NCBI RefSeq assembly: GCF_003610995.1 | Contig: NZ_CP032543.1 | Span: forward strand, 5,518,001-5,582,000 | Length of the DNA stretch: 64,000 bases | Direction of reading: 5' to 3' | From: Streptomyces griseus subsp. griseus | Lineage (GTDB): Bacteria; Actinomycetota; Actinomycetes; Streptomycetales; Streptomycetaceae | In this document: piece by piece, positions 49,012-56,669 of the stretch | How the letters are laid out: every line of letters starts with the position of its first letter | How positions within the stretch are numbered: the first letter of the stretch is position 1 | Notes under the pieces: model-generated | The model's database searches: none | Told to the model about the DNA's origin: nothing | The model's input: only the letters and a program-made list of their open reading frames with translations | Program-made: the position numbers and the translations under genes

Positions 49012-49788
49012 ATGGACAAGGGCGCGGACGCCACCAAGGCCGACGACAAGCGCGACGACGACAAGGTTTCCGGGCGCTTCATGCTGAAGCTCTCCGGTGA
49101 GGCATTCGCCGGCGGCGGCGGCCTCGGCGTCGACCCCGACGTCGTGCACACCATCGCCCGCGAGATCGCCGCCGTCGTACGCGACGGCGCGGAGATCGCG
49201 GTGGTCATCGGAGGAGGCAACTTCTTCCGCGGTGCCGAGCTCCAGCAGCGCGGCATGGACCGGGCCCGGTCCGACTACATGGGCATGCTCGGCACCGTCA
49301 TGAACTGCCTGGCGCTCCAGGACTTCCTGGAGAAGGAGGGCATCGACTCGCGCGTCCAGACCGCCATCACCATGGGCCAGGTCGCCGAGCCGTACATCCC
49401 GCTCCGCGCCGTACGGCACCTGGAGAAGGGGCGCGTCGTCATCTTCGGCGCGGGCATGGGCATGCCGTACTTCTCCACCGACACCACCGCCGCCCAGCGC
49501 GCCCTGGAGATCGACGCCGAGGCGCTGCTCATGGGGAAGAACGGCGTGGACGGGGTCTACGACTCCGACCCGAAGGCCAACCCCGACGCGGTGAAGTTCG
49601 ACGCGCTGGAGTACGGCGAGGTGATCACGCGCGACCTGAAGGTCGCCGACGCCACCGCCATCGCGCTCTGCCGTGACAACAAGCTTCCGATCCTCGTCTT
49701 CGAGCTGACCGCCGAGGGCAATATCGCCCGTGCGGTCAAGGGTGAGAAGATCGGCACGCTCGTCAGCGACGAGAGCACCCGGGCCTGA
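49012..49788 (+). CDS. pyrH: Uridylate kinase
   Basis: Hexameric UMP kinase for pyrimidine nucleotide synthesis, 258 residues. [54 protein letters not shown], and NPYFST-like [20 protein letters not shown] 49012 has GAGGAGAATTTCC upstream and gives a hydrophilic N-terminus common in Streptomyces. Not an aspartokinase, as the pattern is UMP-kinase type. Confidence 0.96.
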   Translation: MDKGADATKADDKRDDDKVSGRFMLKLSGEAFAGGGGLGVDPDVVHTIAREIAAVVRDGAEIAVVIGGGNFFRGAELQQRGMDRARSDYMGMLGTVMNCLALQDFLEKEGIDSRVQTAITMGQVAEPYIPLRAVRHLEKGRVVIFGAGMGMPYFSTDTTAAQRALEIDAEALLMGKNGVDGVYDSDPKANPDAVKFDALEYGEVITRDLKVADATAIALCRDNKLPILVFELTAEGNIARAVKGEKIGTLVSDESTRA

Positions 49789-49859
49789 CGGCCCCCCAGG
49801 ATGGACAACGGCCTGCCGGTCGGACACCGTGCAGGTGAGGACGCGACGCAGGACCCGTA

Positions 49860-49880
49860 GGGCCCGTCGGTGACGGGCCC
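49860..49880 (+). terminator. Hairpin before frr
   Basis: A 9-bp stem GGGCCCGTC / GACGGGCCC around a GGT loop, ending 24 nt before the frr start. May terminate pyrH messages or tune frr translation. Confidence 0.5.
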
Positions 49881-49904
49881 GCTCAAGACACGCAGGAGCA
49901 CGTG

Positions 49905-50462
49905 GTGATCGAAGAAATCCTCCTCGAGGCCGAGGAGAAGATGGAGAAGGCCGTCGTCGTCGCGAAAGAGGACTTCGCGGCGATCCGTACCGGCCGCGCG
50001 CACCCGGCGATGTTCAACAAGATCGTCGCCGACTACTACGGCGCGCTGACCCCGATCAACCAGCTGGCCTCGTTCTCGGTTCCCGAGCCGCGGATGGCCG
50101 TCGTGACGCCGTTCGACAAGACCGCGCTGCGCAACATCGAGCAGGCGATCCGCGACTCCGACCTCGGCGTCAACCCGAGCAACGACGGCAACATCATCCG
50201 TGTGACGTTCCCCGAGCTCACCCAGGACCGCCGCAAGGAGTACATCAAGGTCGCCAAGACCAAGGCCGAGGACTCCAAGATCTCGATCCGCTCCATCCGC
50301 CGCAAGGCGAAGGAAGCCCTCGACAAGCTGGTCAAGGACAAGGAGTCCGGCGAGGACGAGGTGCGCCGCGCCGAGAAGGAGCTCGACGACACCACCGCGA
50401 AGTACGTCGCACAGGTGGACGAGCTGCTCAAGCACAAGGAAGCCGAGCTGCTCGAAGTCTGA
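49905..50462 (+). CDS. frr: Ribosome recycling factor
   Basis: Splits post-termination ribosomes with EF-G. 185 residues. [39 protein letters not shown] and [21 protein letters not shown] are diagnostic. GTG 49905 is preferred to the adjacent GTG 49902 because AGGAG is then 6 nt away instead of 3. The stop overlaps the cdsA ATG. Confidence 0.96.
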   Translation: MIEEILLEAEEKMEKAVVVAKEDFAAIRTGRAHPAMFNKIVADYYGALTPINQLASFSVPEPRMAVVTPFDKTALRNIEQAIRDSDLGVNPSNDGNIIRVTFPELTQDRRKEYIKVAKTKAEDSKISIRSIRRKAKEALDKLVKDKESGEDEVRRAEKELDDTTAKYVAQVDELLKHKEAELLEV

Positions 50463-51547
50463 TGAACGACTCTTCCTGGGGCGCACCGCAGGGAGCCGGT
50501 TACCGGGGTGCCCCCGAGATGGGGGTCGCCTCGGCGGGTCCCGCCTACGATGTGCGTGAAGCCCAGCAGACTCGGCCCATGCCCAACGTGCCGGACGTTC
50601 CCGACGCAGGTAGAGACGCAGCCAGCCGCGACGGCCGGGACGGGGACGCCGCGCACGTCAGCGGCCCCCTGTTCCGTGACGAGATGCCGCAGGAGCCCAT
50701 GTCCACCCCGCTGCCGTCCCCGCCGCAGAAGAAGCGTGCGGGGCGTGATCTGCGCGCCGCCATAGGGGTCGGTGTGGGGCTCGGCGCCGTCATCGTCGCC
50801 TCGCTGTTCATCGTGAAGGCCGTCTTCGTCGGCGTGGTCGCCCTCGCCGTCGTCGTCGGCCTCTGGGAGCTGACTTCCCGGCTGCAGGAGCGGAAGGGCA
50901 TCAAGGCGCCCTTGATCCCGCTGGCCGTCGGCGGTGCCGCGATGGTCGTCGCCGGCTATGCGCGCGGTGCGGAGGGGGCCTGGGTCGCCATGGCCCTGAC
51001 CGCCCTGGCGGTGCTGGTCTGGCGCATGACCGAGCCGCCCGAGGGATACCTCAAGGACGTCACCGCGGGCGTCTTCGCCGCGTTCTACGTCCCGTTCCTG
51101 GCCACCTTCGTCGCCATGATGCTGACGGCGGACGACGGGCACTGGCGGGTCCTCGTCTTCCTCGTCCTCACCGTCGTCAGCGACACCGGGGCGTACGCGG
51201 TCGGCTGGCGCTTCGGCACCCACAAGCTCGCCCCCCGCATCAGCCCCGGCAAGACCCGCGAGGGCCTGCTCGGCGCCGTCGCCTTCGCGATGGTGGCCGG
51301 TGCCCTGTGCATGGAGTTCCTGATCGACGGCGGCGCCTGGTGGCAGGGGCTGCTCCTCGGTCTGGCGGTCGCCGTCAGCGCCACCCTCGGTGACCTGGGC
51401 GAGTCCATGATCAAGCGGGACCTGGGGATCAAGGACATGGGAACCCTGCTCCCCGGCCACGGCGGCATCATGGACCGGCTGGACTCGCTGCTGCCGACCG
51501 CGCCGGTGGTCTGGCTGCTGCTGGTGGTGTTCGTCGGGTCCGGCTGA
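50462..51547 (+). CDS. cdsA: Phosphatidate cytidylyltransferase
   Basis: Membrane enzyme making CDP-diacylglycerol for phospholipid synthesis. 361 residues: a hydrophilic Pro/Asp-rich N-terminus of about 90 residues, then about eight TM segments. The CDP-DAG synthase signature is SPGKTREGLLGA ... LGDLGESMIKRDLGIKDMGTLLPGHGGIMDRLDS. Last core gene before the integrated element. Confidence 0.95.
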   Translation: MNDSSWGAPQGAGYRGAPEMGVASAGPAYDVREAQQTRPMPNVPDVPDAGRDAASRDGRDGDAAHVSGPLFRDEMPQEPMSTPLPSPPQKKRAGRDLRAAIGVGVGLGAVIVASLFIVKAVFVGVVALAVVVGLWELTSRLQERKGIKAPLIPLAVGGAAMVVAGYARGAEGAWVAMALTALAVLVWRMTEPPEGYLKDVTAGVFAAFYVPFLATFVAMMLTADDGHWRVLVFLVLTVVSDTGAYAVGWRFGTHKLAPRISPGKTREGLLGAVAFAMVAGALCMEFLIDGGAWWQGLLLGLAVAVSATLGDLGESMIKRDLGIKDMGTLLPGHGGIMDRLDSLLPTAPVVWLLLVVFVGSG

Positions 51548-51594
51548 GCTTCCTCATCAGGCCGCGCACCACGCCCCACCTGCACGTTCCACGA

Positions 51595-51631
51595 GTGAGG
51601 GTCCGTCGTCCACAGGGCGGCGGGCCCTCAC
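51595..51631 (+). terminator. Terminator after cdsA
   Basis: GTGAGGGTCCG pairs with CGGGCCCTCAC (11 bp, one wobble) over a 15-nt loop, followed by CCGTCTTTCTG. Ends the frr-cdsA transcript 28 nt before the ATG at 51659. Confidence 0.8.
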
Positions 51632-51658
51632 CCGTCTTTCTGCGACACTGGATGAACC

Positions 51659-51811
51659 ATGCCTAAGCCCGGAGAACTGGCGGCGATCCGGCACCGCACG
51701 GCCCCTGACCAGCACGTTCAGTGCCACTCAGGGGCCGCAAGCGCACCTTTGGGCCGTCTGTGGGCCGTCAATCACCCGAGAGCGTCACTGGCGGAACCCT
51801 CCGAGTCCTAG
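51659..51811 (+). pseudogene. rlmN: 5' fragment of rlmN fused to element DNA
   Basis: The ORF begins MPKPGEL, the start of Streptomyces RlmN (23S rRNA A2503 methyltransferase) as I remember it, at the position after cdsA where rlmN is expected. After codon 7-8 the sequence diverges (AAIRHRTAPDQ...) and stops at TAG 51809, 50 codons in all. The rest of rlmN is not within the window, consistent with integration at its 5' end and displacement of the gene to attR, beyond 64 kb. The residue match is from memory and needs alignment. Confidence 0.6.
51748..51769 (+). repeat. Candidate integrase arm-type direct repeats near attL
   Basis: TGGGCCGTC occurs twice in 51748-51769 (TTTGGGCCGTCTGTGGGCCGTC), 11 bp apart. 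A 10-bp inverted repeat CGGCCCCTGA / TCAGGGGCCG lies beside it at 51699-51737. The placement between the rlmN fragment and int suits attL arm sites for integrase or excisionase. Function is inference. Confidence 0.4.
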
Positions 51812-51985
51812 GCGAGGGTTCTCGTAGGTCAGTAGAAACATCGCGACGAAGCCTGACGCTTCGGTTGGCGACGCAGCGCCGGAGATGATGAGCGCCACGC
51901 CAGCGGTCAGGGAAGATACGTACACAGTGGTCACTGCCCACGCTCTTCGCGGTGAGGGCTGGACGTCCGCCAGGTCTTCTTCCAT
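51785..51985 (-). CDS. Possible small membrane protein between attL and int
   Basis: A 66-residue candidate starting MEEDLADVQPSPRR with GGGAG upstream. It has two hydrophobic stretches (AVTTVYVSSLTAGVALIISG and GFVAMFLLTY). Third-position GC is lower than in neighbours, which fits foreign DNA but also weakens the coding case. It overlaps the tail of the rlmN fragment on the other strand. No family recognised. The rest of the 51812-52228 stretch holds only the hairpin at 52109. Confidence 0.3.
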   Translation of the reverse strand: MEEDLADVQPSPRRAWAVTTVYVSSLTAGVALIISGAASPTEASGFVAMFLLTYENPRLGLGGFRQ

Positions 51986-52108
51986 ACTCGGATTGCTCCC
52001 AGTGCATGCGGGAGTCCCAGCTTCTGTGGAACCTTGCCGGGAGCACACAGAAGCCACAACTCAGTAGTACGGCGCGTGGAGTTACGGCCGCACTATGTAG
52101 CTTGCCAT

Positions 52109-52143
52109 CTGCCCCAGACACCCACAAGGGTGACCTGGGGCAG
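52109..52143. terminator. Terminator downstream of int
   Basis: A nested stem: CTGCCCCAG / CTGGGGCAG outside and CACCC / GGGTG inside, loop ACAA. 86 nt beyond the int stop on the minus strand. Likely ends the int-xis transcript before the chromosome. Confidence 0.75.
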
Positions 52144-52228
52144 ATTCCTTTGATTGTGCCCCTAGATACCCACTTCCGTATTGCATAGCAATACGAGAAG
52201 CGGTACCTAGGTATGAATCGAAGGTCGC

Positions 52229-53485
52229 TCAGGGTTTCCGGAAGCTGGTGCTGTCACCCTGCGCACTCAGAGCGGCGTCAATGGCCCGGCGAGTGCGGTC
52301 ACGGCTGCTCGGCATCAGGTGGGCGTACACCCGCAGGGTCAGCGCGGGGTCGGTGTGACCCAGATACTGGCTGACAGCCTTGATGTTCTCCCCGGCGTCC
52401 AGCAAGACGGACGCATAGAAGTGTCGCAGGGCGTGCATCCCATGTTCCCGCGCCGACGCATACTTGCCGTCCGGCCCAGCTTCCGGGATGAGCCCGGCTA
52501 CTGCCAGCGCCCGCTTCCACTCCTGGATGTTGAAGTTGCTTCGCCACACGATCCCACTCGCGGCATTTGTGAAGAGCAGGCGGACCGACACCTTGGGGCC
52601 GTCGGGCTTGCGCCAAGGCAGGGTCACCGCAACCGGTTTGCAGGCGTCCATGTGTGCTCGCAGCGCTTCGGCCACCGAGGCGGGGAGCGGGACGTCTCGC
52701 TCCTTGCCGCACTTCGGTGGGGCGAACACGGCCTTGCCCTGGATGAGCTTCACCTGCCGAACGACCCGCAGGACGCCAGTCTCCAAATCGATCGCGTCCT
52801 CAGCCAGGCCCACGATTTCCCCTTGCCGGAGCCCGCAGCCAGCACCCGTGTCCACCATGGCCCGGTAGCGTTCGGGAAGGGCTTGGCGGACACCCTGAAC
52901 CTGCGAGGGTAGCCATGGGATGACCCGCCGCCGTTCGACCGATGGTGGGCGCACGGACTTTGCGGAACACGGGTTGCGGGGGAGGAGACCGTCGTCCACG
53001 GCCGCACTCAGCACGGCTCGAACGTCGCCGTAGATGTTGCGCGCGTACGCGCCGCTCACGCCCGGGTTGGCCTCAAGGGCGCTCACCAGGTCGCGAAGGT
53101 GCTCCGGCCGAAAGGAGTCGAGAGGGCGCGATCCGAGGATGGGGAAGGCGTGCAGACGTAGACGCTGCTCGGTGACGATCTGGCTCGACAGGTCCGCGCT
53201 ATGCGCCTTGAGCCACTTCTCGGCGTAGCCCTTGAACGTGACGCGGGCTGCGCGCGGGTCGATGTACTGGCCCCGGGACATGTCGGAAGCGACGTTGGTC
53301 AGCCAGTTCTCAGCGAGTCGCTTCTGTCGGTCAGGGAAGGACTTGGACTTCTCGGTGCCGTCGGGACCGACGTAGCGGGCGCGGTAGCGGAGTCCGATGC
53401 CGCATCGGTCGCTCTTGACCCGGCGAGGCTTCCCGTCAGGTCCGGGCTCGGTTTTGTACCAGCGGTCTTGGATGTGGCCGGCCAT
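52229..53485 (-). CDS. int: Tyrosine site-specific integrase
   Basis: Integrates and excises the element at attB/attP. 418 residues. N-terminal arm-binding and SAM-like core-binding regions (RVTFKGYAEKWLKAHSAD). Catalytic set: Arg220 in CGLRQGE, H351xxR354 in HALRHFYAS, His377 in LGHTDP and the nucleophile Tyr387 in RVYAHL. All are present, so it should be active. The 3' end points to attL, the usual AICE layout. ATG 53485 has GGAGCTCCCC upstream on the minus strand. Confidence 0.95.
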   Translation of the reverse strand: MAGHIQDRWYKTEPGPDGKPRRVKSDRCGIGLRYRARYVGPDGTEKSKSFPDRQKRLAENWLTNVASDMSRGQYIDPRAARVTFKGYAEKWLKAHSADLSSQIVTEQRLRLHAFPILGSRPLDSFRPEHLRDLVSALEANPGVSGAYARNIYGDVRAVLSAAVDDGLLPRNPCSAKSVRPPSVERRRVIPWLPSQVQGVRQALPERYRAMVDTGAGCGLRQGEIVGLAEDAIDLETGVLRVVRQVKLIQGKAVFAPPKCGKERDVPLPASVAEALRAHMDACKPVAVTLPWRKPDGPKVSVRLLFTNAASGIVWRSNFNIQEWKRALAVAGLIPEAGPDGKYASAREHGMHALRHFYASVLLDAGENIKAVSQYLGHTDPALTLRVYAHLMPSSRDRTRRAIDAALSAQGDSTSFRKP

Positions 53486-53561
53486 GGGGAGCTCCTGTTG
53501 CGTACGCGGCAGGGGCACGACCTGGTGGTGGTCGTGCCCCTGCGAGAGGTCGTGATGTAGG

Positions 53562-53795
53562 TCAGGCCGCTTCGCGGTCGACGGTCTTGAGGTGCGTGAC
53601 GTGAGCGAGCACTTCGGCAGGGTCGTAACGGATGTGCTTGCCAATGCGGAAGCCGGGTGGGCCGATCTGCTTCTTGCGCCAGGCGTAGACGGTCTCTTTG
53701 GGAACCTCGAAGATTTCGGCGATGTCGTCGGGGGTGAGGTAGCGGTCCGGGAGGCCGCTCCGAAGGGTGGCGCGGGGGTCGGCTTTCGGTGCCAT
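53562..53795 (-). CDS. xis: Excisionase / MerR-like helix-turn-helix protein
   Basis: A 77-residue DNA-binding protein: YLTPDDIAEIFEVPKETVYAWRKKQIGPPGFRIGKHIRY is the helix-turn-helix-17 (Xis) pattern with wing. Located 76 nt upstream of int on the same strand, as excisionases of AICEs are. Probably bends DNA at att sites and directs Int to excision. Confidence 0.9.
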   Translation of the reverse strand: MAPKADPRATLRSGLPDRYLTPDDIAEIFEVPKETVYAWRKKQIGPPGFRIGKHIRYDPAEVLAHVTHLKTVDREAA

Positions 53796-53849
53796 GGGAT
53801 CTCCATGGGGCGGCGGTGGGCGGCGTGGTTGTCCGAGGTGCGTATTTCT

Positions 53850-54065
53850 GCGTCACCGCGTCACCCGCGTCATCTGGGTCTGTGACCTGCGTGTTTGGGT
53901 GACGCAGCGGATCGGGTGTGCGTCACCCTTGCGTCACCTTCGGCGTCACCGGGTGACGCGGAGGTGACGCGGGTGACGCAGGGGTGACGCAGGATTCGGC
54001 GTCTGCGTCACCCCTTCCGGTGCAGGTGGGGGGCCGTTCTCCGTCCCCGGTGACGCAGGTGACGC
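53850..54065. repeat. 13-copy GGTGACGC/GCGTCACC octamer array, origin candidate
   Basis: The exact octamer occurs 13 times in 216 bp: as GCGTCACC at 53850, 53858, 53920, 53931, 53943 and 54005; as GGTGACGC at 53898, 53952, 53963, 53972, 53983, 54049 and 54058. A one-mismatch copy is at 53867. From 53920 to 53990 seven copies are spaced 9-12 bp apart, on one DNA face, and 53943-53959 is a near-perfect palindrome. The rest of the gap (53796-54238) has no ORF. Its place between xis and the replication helicase suits a replication origin or a multi-site protein target. Confidence 0.85.
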
Positions 54066-54176
54066 AGACCTTCCCTACTTAGGAAAAGAGAGGGGGTGTC
54101 TGTAGTAGTAGCGGTGGTTCTTCAGACGAAGTGAGGGGCCCTTCGGGCACGCCTCTTGGGCGGCGTTCCGCCGAAC

Positions 54177-54214
54177 AGCAAGAGGAGCACCCGGCGCGGC
54201 GTGCTCCTCTTGCT
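54177..54214 (-). terminator. Terminator after replication operon
   Basis: A perfect 14-bp stem AGCAAGAGGAGCAC / GTGCTCCTCTTGCT with a 10-nt loop, 25 nt past the helicase stop on the minus strand. It should insulate the origin array and xis-int from the transfer-replication transcript. Confidence 0.8.
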
Positions 54215-54238
54215 TGTCCCCGGGGGGAACTGGTGCGG

Positions 54239-55723
54239 TCAGAACGCCGCCTCCTGCTCCGGCTGCTCAGGGGGCGGGGATGCGGCCGGGCGGGTCATTT
54301 CGAGATAGCGGCCCGCTTTGGTGCGTCCGCTGTCGATGAGGACGCCCCGGGCCGCGAGGGTGGGCTGGAGGCGCTTGAGCCGGTCGGAGAGCACCTTGCC
54401 CGTCGTCGGCCACCCCTTCGGCAGGGGCCGCAGCTCCTCCCCGCTGTAGAGGCGGCTCAGGACGTTCAGCCACTCCGTGGACGTCATCCGCTGCTCGCCC
54501 CCGGGGTCGAGGCTCTCGGCGTGCTGGAGGACGGTCTGCGCGAGCAGGTCGCCCTCGATGACGTCGTCGTTGAGGTCGTCCAGGCTGGCCCGGTACGCGG
54601 GCAGCGCTCCGAGCCCGGTAGCGGTGTCGAGTTGGGCGCAGAGGTGGGCGAAGTCCGCCATCCGCAGATCCGTGGGCGTCTCCGCCACGGCGGCCCGGAC
54701 CTTGACCGTGAGATCCAGGAGCGACCCGAGGACCACGGGCAGCACCTCCTCGTACTCCGCCCACAACTCCGCCTCGGTCCGCCGGACCGTGGGCCGCTCC
54801 AACCGCAGCGGCAGCAGCCGCTCCGCGAGGTCCGGGCGGATGACCCCGACATCGATCCCGGTCAGCAGGAGCGGGCGGCGGTAGCGGGCCCGGTGGACGT
54901 CCCCGTCGGTGAACAGGGCGCGCTTGACGGATTCGGCTCCGGTGACGATGCAGCACATGGCGTCGGACAGGTCCGGGGTCATGTGGGAGAGGTTGTCGAG
55001 GGCGGTGACCCATCCTGCGGCGACGGCCGCGATCAGGTTCTCCTCGTCTTTCGGGGCCCGGCGCAGGTCCCCGCTCATGCCTTCCACAATCCGTACCAGC
55101 ATCCGCCCGCCGGTCGACTTTCCCGCGCCTTGCGGGCCGGTGAGGAACGGGGCCGGGACGGGCACGCCCGGCCCCAGGCAGCCGATCAGCCACGCGATGG
55201 CGAGGCATTCGGTTTCGGCGTTGGCGAAGTTGCACAGCCGCATCAGCAGGTCGATGCCCTTGCCGTCGGTGTCCTTGGCCGGCAGGGGAAGTTCCCCGGT
55301 GAGCTGGGTACGCCGCCAGCACACCTCACGCGGGTCCGGCACGGTGATCTCCCACCCGTTGGGGTGGATACGTACCGACTGCCCGTCGGCGCGGCCGAGG
55401 TCGAGCCAGGTGGCTCCGTCGAACCCGGGCGCGACGCGGATGTGCACGGCCTGGGTGGTCTCGGTCATCGCCAGCGCCTCGATCAGGTCCAGCGCCTCCT
55501 TCAGGGCGGTGCCGTTGAAGACGCCGACCCCGTCGCGGAACATGCCGACCATGAGTTCCTGCCGGTGGCTGCCCGTCGTGCCCTGCGAGCGGATCGGACG
55601 GGCGACGGGGTGGCCGTTCTTCTGGGCGTAGACGGTGCCGTCGGCGGTACGGAAGTACCGGAAGTGAGACTGCGCGTAGTCGCTGATGACCTCACGCGCC
55701 GGGTTCTTCTCGTCCTCGGACAT
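54239..55723 (-). CDS. AAA+ replication helicase-like ATPase of AICE
   Basis: A 494-residue ATPase. Walker A GPQGAGKS at residues 196-203, Walker B-like WVTALDNLSHM, then LLTGIDVGVIRPDLAERLLPLRLE (arginine-finger/sensor region of phage-type SF3/AAA helicases). The C-terminus (RLQPTLAARGVLIDSGRTKAG) looks like a winged helix. It is encoded 3 nt after the Prim-Pol gene stop, forming a split Rep: primase-polymerase plus helicase. In pSAM2 RepSA is one protein; here the functions are in two genes. Activity is inferred. Confidence 0.82.
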   Translation of the reverse strand: MSEDEKNPAREVISDYAQSHFRYFRTADGTVYAQKNGHPVARPIRSQGTTGSHRQELMVGMFRDGVGVFNGTALKEALDLIEALAMTETTQAVHIRVAPGFDGATWLDLGRADGQSVRIHPNGWEITVPDPREVCWRRTQLTGELPLPAKDTDGKGIDLLMRLCNFANAETECLAIAWLIGCLGPGVPVPAPFLTGPQGAGKSTGGRMLVRIVEGMSGDLRRAPKDEENLIAAVAAGWVTALDNLSHMTPDLSDAMCCIVTGAESVKRALFTDGDVHRARYRRPLLLTGIDVGVIRPDLAERLLPLRLERPTVRRTEAELWAEYEEVLPVVLGSLLDLTVKVRAAVAETPTDLRMADFAHLCAQLDTATGLGALPAYRASLDDLNDDVIEGDLLAQTVLQHAESLDPGGEQRMTSTEWLNVLSRLYSGEELRPLPKGWPTTGKVLSDRLKRLQPTLAARGVLIDSGRTKAGRYLEMTRPAASPPPEQPEQEAAF

Positions 55724-55726
55724 GGC

Positions 55727-56575
55727 TCACATCCCCAGTGCGGTGCGGGCGTTGGACCAGGCATCGGTGCAGTGCCGGGGGCTTTCGCCCTTGGTCTGCG
55801 CGGCGGCGAACAGCCGGGCGGCGTGGGAGTCGGTGAGGCACCCGCACCGGCCGTGTGCGGACAGCACGGCGAGGAACGTCCGGTACACCGTGGCGTGCAC
55901 ACCACTCGTCGCGGCGGTGATCCGCTGCTCGGCCATGGCGATACCGCGCTCCAGGTAGGCGGGGGTTCGGTGCCGGCACTCCCCGCCCCCGGCGGGCACG
56001 GGCGCGGTGACGGGCCGGACGGGCGACGGCTTCTTCACGATCAGGGCCCGCACCGCGTCTGGGAGCACGGTCATGGTGCCGGTGCCGGTGCCGAGCCACC
56101 GGGCGTAGACCATGGTCGACTTGATGTCGACACCGTCGCAGACCGCGTTCGCGGACGGCATCGCCCCCTCGTAGATCCAGTGCTCGCCCCGCGTGGTCGG
56201 CACGGTCCGCGTGGCGGGCAGCGTCCGGCGGGCCCACGCGACCGCGTCGGCGTGGTCCAGGTCGACCACGGTCAGCCCGATACCGCCTGGGTGCCAGGCG
56301 ACGGCCGCCGCCTCCCTCCACACCGGCGCCCACGCGGGCCCGGTGATGATGTCGGGGGCGGTGGTGGCGGCGGCCCATGCATGGCACGGGCGGGGGCACG
56401 CGCAGGGGCCGGGAGTCTTCATGTTCGGCCGGCCGCCGCAGGCGTTGTCCCGGCAGGCGGGGCAGTTCCCGAACGGGACCTTCCCCGCGCGCAGCGGCAG
56501 GACGGGCACGCCCTGGGCCGCAAGGTGTAACGCGATGTGCAGGTGGTCTCGCCGGATGGTGGTGGGTTGGGTCAT
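55727..56575 (-). CDS. Bifunctional DNA primase/polymerase (Prim-Pol)
   Basis: A 282-residue Prim-Pol protein. Cys-rich zinc-knuckle region near residues 38-64 (NCPACRDNAC ... CACPRPCHAW), then IGLTVVDLDHADA with the catalytic DxD (Asp105, Asp107) and GEHWIYEGAM, MVYARWLGTG. The C-terminal part ends in a small helical domain (TAATSGVHATVYRTFLAVL). ATG 56575 is selected; longer starts add non-conserved residues. Coupled with the helicase gene downstream. Likely primes and copies the excised circle. Confidence 0.85.
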   Translation of the reverse strand: MTQPTTIRRDHLHIALHLAAQGVPVLPLRAGKVPFGNCPACRDNACGGRPNMKTPGPCACPRPCHAWAAATTAPDIITGPAWAPVWREAAAVAWHPGGIGLTVVDLDHADAVAWARRTLPATRTVPTTRGEHWIYEGAMPSANAVCDGVDIKSTMVYARWLGTGTGTMTVLPDAVRALIVKKPSPVRPVTAPVPAGGGECRHRTPAYLERGIAMAEQRITAATSGVHATVYRTFLAVLSAHGRCGCLTDSHAARLFAAAQTKGESPRHCTDAWSNARTALGM

Positions 56576-56669
56576 GCTGGGGTCCTCCAGTTCGTTGTGC
56601 TGGATCACAAGGGCGGCCCCAGACTTTGGCGAGGCGGGGGCCGCCCTTGGCGTTGCGTGGTGTGGGTGC

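Noticed and set aside
49902..49904. GTG 49902 as the frr start
   Set aside because: It would leave only three bases after AGGAG; GTG 49905 has proper spacing and gives the standard length of 185 residues.
51659..52228. tRNA gene as the attachment site
   Set aside because: No cloverleaf or TTCGA-type T-loop sequence found between cdsA and int.
53850..54065. CRISPR array
   Set aside because: Repeats are 8 bp, in both orientations and nearly contiguous, with no unique spacers and no cas genes.
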